The notes beneath the pieces were generated by a model. It did no database searches. It had not been told where the DNA came from and was given only the letters and a program-made list of their open reading frames with translations. From contig NZ_SMMX01000013.1 of NCBI RefSeq assembly GCF_004345005.1, forward strand, positions 26,903 through 90,902: a stretch of DNA of 64,000 nt. The letters are read 5' to 3'. Positions 60,440 through 64,000 of this stretch are shown in pieces. The stretch's first letter is position 1. Each line of letters starts with the position of its first letter. The DNA is from Extibacter muris. Lineage in GTDB: Bacteria > Bacillota > Clostridia > Lachnospirales > Lachnospiraceae. The translations under genes and the position numbers were made by a program.

Positions 60440-61888
60440 ATGAAAAAATGTTTGCGGTATTCAGTTTTGGTTTTGGGCATTATCTTTGCAATACTGGGGA
60501 TTTGCCTGAAGTCTTATAGTTTTGCTCTCTTGTGTACAGTTGCATGTTTTTTGAACAATATTATATATTGTTTGGAAAACATAAAAAATAGAATATTTCT
60601 GCTCATGTTCCATATTATGATTTTGGTATTTCTTCTGGGCAGGCCAATTATTGAACTGTGCAGAAAGCATGACTGGTGGAAAGAGTATGTAAATGAATTT
60701 AGCAAAGAAAGCCTGTTTTTCGCAATAAATGCTTTGACAATCAGCCTTATTGCCATGTTTGCAGCTGCCCTCCTGGCCGAAAGACATAAGAAGGAGAAGG
60801 TGCGGAATGTTGTAATTGACAGGAATACGGTGTATATAGAGAAATTTAGAAATAACCTACAGATAATATCCGCTGTCATTTTCTATTTTTCAATGATTGC
60901 ATTCCTGATGCTGGAAGTCGAAAAGCTGATATTTATGAGTGGAAGAGATTATGTGGAATACTATTCTTCTTTTGTAAGCCACGCACCTTATATCATACAT
61001 CTTATTGCCGGGTTTATGAAGTACAGCCTGTGCATTTTTCTTGGGACATTTCCCGAAAAGAAGAAATGCTATTTACCATTGGCCCTGTATTTGATTTCTG
61101 CTGTTCCCGGCCTCATAATTGGCGTTCGTAATCCGATTATGTTAAATGCAGTATTCATCTTCCTTTATTTCTTCATAAGGGATGCGCTGAATGATAAAGA
61201 TAAATGGCTTGGCAAACTCGAAAAAATGGCTATAGGCATAGGAACGCCGGCGGCATTGCTTTTTATGGGGGCTTATTCCAGCATAAGGGTAGGCAACAGC
61301 AATATACAGGATGGAATCGGAAAGCTGTTCGTATCATTCTTTTATGGACAAGGCGTATCTTTTAAAGTTTTGAATATAGGATATTCCTGTATGGGTATTT
61401 TGCCCAACAGAATGGAAAAGAACTATACGTTCGGAGGATTCATTGATTACGTAACTCATGGGGCCATAGCACAGAAATTTTTCTCGGCTGAAGCGTTAGA
61501 CAGTGGCAACAGTGTTAAAAATGCCATGTTGAGCAATAACCTTTCCCACAGCCTGGCATATGTATCAAAAGGAGATGAATATTTAAACGGGCATGGATGG
61601 GGCTCGTCGTATTTATTGGAGACTTTTATAGATTTTGGTTATTGGGGAATCGCAGTATACAGTTTCCTCTTGGCATATATTCTGATAAAAGGCATGAGAA
61701 TTATTAAGAAGAATTCCTTGACGGCAACCATATTTTTATTTATTCTAACACAGATATTTTTTGTTCCCAGAGCGGAGGCGACTGGGTTCTTGGATTTTAC
61801 TATACAGATTGGTTTTTGGCTTGCAGTAGTAATCTGCTATCTATTGGCCGGCCTATGCTGCAAGAAATACGAGTTTGTCAAAACATAA
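60440..61888 (+). CDS. O-antigen/capsule polymerase (Wzy) family membrane protein
   Basis: It has 482 residues and about eleven hydrophobic segments. Outer loops carry GGFIDYVTHGAIAQKFFSAE and a GQGVSFKVLNIGY segment after helix 8 that resembles the O-ag_pol_Wzy family. It polymerises repeat units at the outer face of the membrane. Better candidate for the polymerase than the 49682 gene. Downstream of the first chain-length gene. Confidence 0.7.
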   Translation: MKKCLRYSVLVLGIIFAILGICLKSYSFALLCTVACFLNNIIYCLENIKNRIFLLMFHIMILVFLLGRPIIELCRKHDWWKEYVNEFSKESLFFAINALTISLIAMFAAALLAERHKKEKVRNVVIDRNTVYIEKFRNNLQIISAVIFYFSMIAFLMLEVEKLIFMSGRDYVEYYSSFVSHAPYIIHLIAGFMKYSLCIFLGTFPEKKKCYLPLALYLISAVPGLIIGVRNPIMLNAVFIFLYFFIRDALNDKDKWLGKLEKMAIGIGTPAALLFMGAYSSIRVGNSNIQDGIGKLFVSFFYGQGVSFKVLNIGYSCMGILPNRMEKNYTFGGFIDYVTHGAIAQKFFSAEALDSGNSVKNAMLSNNLSHSLAYVSKGDEYLNGHGWGSSYLLETFIDFGYWGIAVYSFLLAYILIKGMRIIKKNSLTATIFLFILTQIFFVPRAEATGFLDFTIQIGFWLAVVICYLLAGLCCKKYEFVKT

Positions 61889-61901
61889 CAGGAGGTGCGG
61901 A

Positions 61902-62678
61902 ATGTTTGAACATTTTGGGTTAAAAGATGTATTTGTTGGTATATGGAAGTATAAATGGAAGATAATCATAGCCAGTGTGATAGGGACTGTCATAATCGCT
62001 GCTATATGTACACTGTTCCCTTTCAAAACGGAAAAGATTGACCTGGATGTGGGAGATGTGTCAGAGCTTCAGATGAAAACAGTTTCATTTTATCTGGACT
62101 ATAAGGGCACCGGAGAATCAGTAACCTCAAAAAGTCTGAGTGCTGCATTTCTAGCGACAATGAATGACAAAGAATGTAGAGAATACACGGCAAATTTGGT
62201 GCTGGATAAATATAGTAAAAAAGACATAGCAGGTTTTATGGGTAATGGTGTAACGGAAGCATCTGTAACTACGAATTCTCTTGCTCAGTATGTGTTTTCA
62301 ACAACCGATGAAGATAAGTTTGCAATCAAATTAACTGCAAGGACTTCAGACGAGGCGTTTACTGAAACCTTGTTAGACGCTTACATGTCCTGGTTTAAAC
62401 AGGTGGCCGCCAACGCGGGAAGCCAAGTGAATATTGTAGAGCTTTCAAGAAATGAACAAGTTGTTCCGATTGACAACAGCAATACAAAGACACTTATGGA
62501 AAAACAGCAGTGGAGTCTGACAAAGGTAGCAGCTCTTGCATTTGTTGTTTGTGTACTGCTTAGTGTAATTGGTGCGTTTTTCAAGATATTGTTTGCTCCT
62601 ACGCTGAATAGAAAGAGCGATTTTGAGGCAGTCGGACTGACGGTTCTGGGAGAAATAAGTATCAAGGAAAGGAATTAA
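61902..62678 (+). CDS. Second Wzz-like chain-length (co-polymerase) protein
   Basis: The ATG at 61902 is 6 bp after GGAGG; 258 residues. Two helices (WKIIIASVIGTVIIAAICTL and KVAALAFVVCVLLSVIGAFF) flank an outer domain, the CapA/YveK/Wzz layout. No cytoplasmic kinase domain is attached; the following gene supplies a small domain of that type. Probably controls polymer length. Confidence 0.72.
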   Translation: MFEHFGLKDVFVGIWKYKWKIIIASVIGTVIIAAICTLFPFKTEKIDLDVGDVSELQMKTVSFYLDYKGTGESVTSKSLSAAFLATMNDKECREYTANLVLDKYSKKDIAGFMGNGVTEASVTTNSLAQYVFSTTDEDKFAIKLTARTSDEAFTETLLDAYMSWFKQVAANAGSQVNIVELSRNEQVVPIDNSNTKTLMEKQQWSLTKVAALAFVVCVLLSVIGAFFKILFAPTLNRKSDFEAVGLTVLGEISIKERN

Positions 62679-62679
62679 T

Positions 62680-63057
62680 ATGAGCGAGAAAAAATCGTAT
62701 AAATTGAGCAAAGAAGAGAAAGCAAAGGGCCAGATAGAATATGCCGCACAGTCAATTGTCGAGCAGGCCCGTATGAATGGTTGGAAACAGATAGGTTTCA
62801 CAACAAGTTCTAAATCTGACAGAGCTTTGAAGACCATTGCGGAGTGTGTGAAGGAACTAGGTAAAAAGGATGAATTAGAAACTCAGATTCTGGAGACGCT
62901 GACTCAGTATCCGAAGAATGTATTTGAAGCAGAAAAATGTGATACGGTTGTATTTGTTGAACGTTATGCATATTGCAAGTATTCAGAATTGGAAACATGT
63001 TTAGAACTAATGAAGAAGCATAATGTTTCTGTTCTAGGAGTTATTACTTACAGATAG
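62680..63057 (+). CDS. Small degenerate BY-kinase-like protein (CapB/CpsD C-terminal half)
   Basis: It has 125 residues and starts 1 bp after the preceding stop. The middle and end (GWKQIGFTTSSKSDRALKTI, EKCDTVVFVERYAYCKYSEL, HNVSVLGVITYR) match the layout of CpsD-type tyrosine kinases, but the P-loop region GFTTSSKSDRALK lacks the GEGKST motif and no tyrosine cluster is present. It parallels the C-terminal domain of the 59336 protein. It may be a pseudokinase partner of the Wzz-like protein encoded just upstream. Confidence 0.6.
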   Translation: MSEKKSYKLSKEEKAKGQIEYAAQSIVEQARMNGWKQIGFTTSSKSDRALKTIAECVKELGKKDELETQILETLTQYPKNVFEAEKCDTVVFVERYAYCKYSELETCLELMKKHNVSVLGVITYR

Positions 63058-63095
63058 ATGTTATTAGATAGTACGGCACAAAGAGGAGATTAAAG

Positions 63096-64000
63096 ATGAA
63101 AAAATTGGTATCGGGTTTTATAATTGCGGCATTACTGTTCAGCCAGATTAATGCCTTGGCATTAGCTGAGGAGGGGAATAATAACGACATTAATCATGAT
63201 TATGATATCAATGAAGATGCAGAATTGAGCCTTGATAATGATAATATAATCTATGAAGGCGAAACGGTTACCGCTAAAGTCAAATTAAAAAATACAGAAA
63301 ATTACTATGAATATAGTTTTATACAAAAAGATGGGGATGCCGAATTACTGCAGGATTTCAGTGACAAAGACAGTTATAGTTTTAGTGCTGAAGGTGCAGG
63401 TATTCACACGATCCGTGTATTGCTGAAAGATGCGCAAGGGAATGTGACCATGCAGGAGAAGGCATATGAAGTTATTGCGGCAGAAGCATCTTCAGAGAAC
63501 GAAAGTGGTGTTGAAGAGGAACAAAATGAGCAGGAAATCCAGAACCAGGATCCTGCAGCCACAGATAGCGATGACAATAATAATTCGGTCAGGAGGAGCA
63601 CTCAAAGCATAGGTGTTCAGCCTGAAGGCAGGGCAGTATTATCAATTGAAATAAATAGCAGCCAGCCCTCCATTGTTAATGCAGGGAATTCGGTGACGCT
63701 GACGGCAAAGGGAAGCGGCGGCTCAGGGGACTATGAGTACCGTTTTACGGAGACGTACAACGGAACGGTGACGACGGTGCGAGCATACAGTTCGACGCCG
63801 ACGTATACATTCACGGCATCCGGGAACGGGCTGCACCGATTCACGGTAGCGGTGAAGGACAGAAGCGGGAACGTGACCTCAGGGATCCGAGACGTGACGG
63901 TAAAGGAGGAAGCGCTGAAGCTGTCCGTGAGCAGCGACAGGAGCAATGCGGATTCCGGAGAGAAGGTGACGCTGACGGCAAAGGGAAGCGGCGGCTCAGG
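63096..64000 (+). CDS. Secreted repeat protein, 3' end outside window
   Basis: The ATG at 63096 follows AGAGGAGAT. A signal peptide (KKLVSGFIIAALLFSQINALA) is followed by an acidic region and Ig-like or triple-tyrosine-type beta modules (TVTAKVKLKNTENYYEYSF, NSVTLTAKGSGGSGDYEYRF). The repeated unit is 91 residues. The frame is open at the window end. The repeats are GC-rich in contrast to the preceding genes. A surface adhesin or wall protein is likely. Confidence 0.75.
   Translation, partial: MKKLVSGFIIAALLFSQINALALAEEGNNNDINHDYDINEDAELSLDNDNIIYEGETVTAKVKLKNTENYYEYSFIQKDGDAELLQDFSDKDSYSFSAEGAGIHTIRVLLKDAQGNVTMQEKAYEVIAAEASSENESGVEEEQNEQEIQNQDPAATDSDDNNNSVRRSTQSIGVQPEGRAVLSIEINSSQPSIVNAGNSVTLTAKGSGGSGDYEYRFTETYNGTVTTVRAYSSTPTYTFTASGNGLHRFTVAVKDRSGNVTSGIRDVTVKEEALKLSVSSDRSNADSGEKVTLTAKGSGGS
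63693..64000 (+). repeat. Start of 273-bp tandem repeats in the terminal surface protein
   Basis: The 35-base sequence starting GTGACGCTGACGGCAAAGGG at 63693 recurs exactly at 63966 (period 273 bp, 91 residues). The second copy runs to the window end, so the copy number is unknown. Codon use is GC-rich and identical over that stretch, which suggests recent duplication or homogenisation. Confidence 0.85.

Overview
The window looks like the chromosome of a low-to-mid GC Clostridia member, most likely Lachnospiraceae. This rests on the housekeeping order (uvrA, an mreB-like gene, recD2, comF, cdaA, cdaR, HPr), purine-rich Shine-Dalgarno sites, and the cell-wall proteins present (LytR-CpsA-Psr, L,D-transpeptidase with glucan-binding repeats, glucosaminidase). 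No rRNA, tRNA, CRISPR array, transposase or integrase was seen. The species is not determined.

Region 1 (1-9206) is core genome: the uvrA 3' end, then mreB-like/recD2/comF, two membrane proteins, the c-di-AMP synthase gene cdaA with its regulator cdaR, HPr, a possible 61-residue protein, and a strong terminator.

Region 2 (about 9340-35690) is a single co-directional 26-kb operon for an extracellular contractile injection system (eCIS: phage-tail-like particle of the Afp/PVC/MAC type). It opens with a LytTR regulator that lacks an ATG. Five unusual proteins follow: a large beta-rich protein, a possible EssB-like pseudokinase with one membrane segment, a MORN-repeat membrane protein, an exported TolC-like coiled-coil protein and a membrane-anchored coiled-coil protein. 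The particle genes come next: sheath, tube, tail-assembly chaperone with an apparent -1 frameshift site leading into a DUF6760-like frame, second tube, two CIS-tube/LysM-type adaptors, a hub split into gp27-like and gp5-like genes, gp25, two baseplate J proteins, gpI-like, Afp16/DUF4255 cap and an AAA+ ATPase. The operon ends with a PAAR-like tip, a DUF4157 protein, a short ORF with a VIQRR motif, a 439-residue unknown protein and a Nudix hydrolase. I read the last four as candidate cargo or accessory genes. I found no tape measure and no tail fibre. The exported block suggests a particle tied to the envelope rather than freely released, which is inference.

Region 3 (35790-44750) holds envelope genes: a zinc-ribbon membrane protein, a 977-residue glucosaminidase with Ig-like domains, a LytR-CpsA-Psr phosphotransferase, a sugar nucleotidyltransferase and an L,D-transpeptidase with 183-bp tandem repeats.

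Region 4 (44770-64000) is a visibly AT-richer surface-polysaccharide locus. It has glycosyltransferases, flippase, polymerases, chain-length proteins, acyltransferase-fold proteins, a deacetylase-like protein, and a combination resembling P. aeruginosa wbpA/B/D/E plus wbpG/hisH2/hisF2. That set predicts a 2,3-diacetamido uronic acid modified to an acetamidino sugar. Two proteins carry what look like inactive remnants of a bacterial tyrosine kinase. The window ends inside a repetitive secreted protein.
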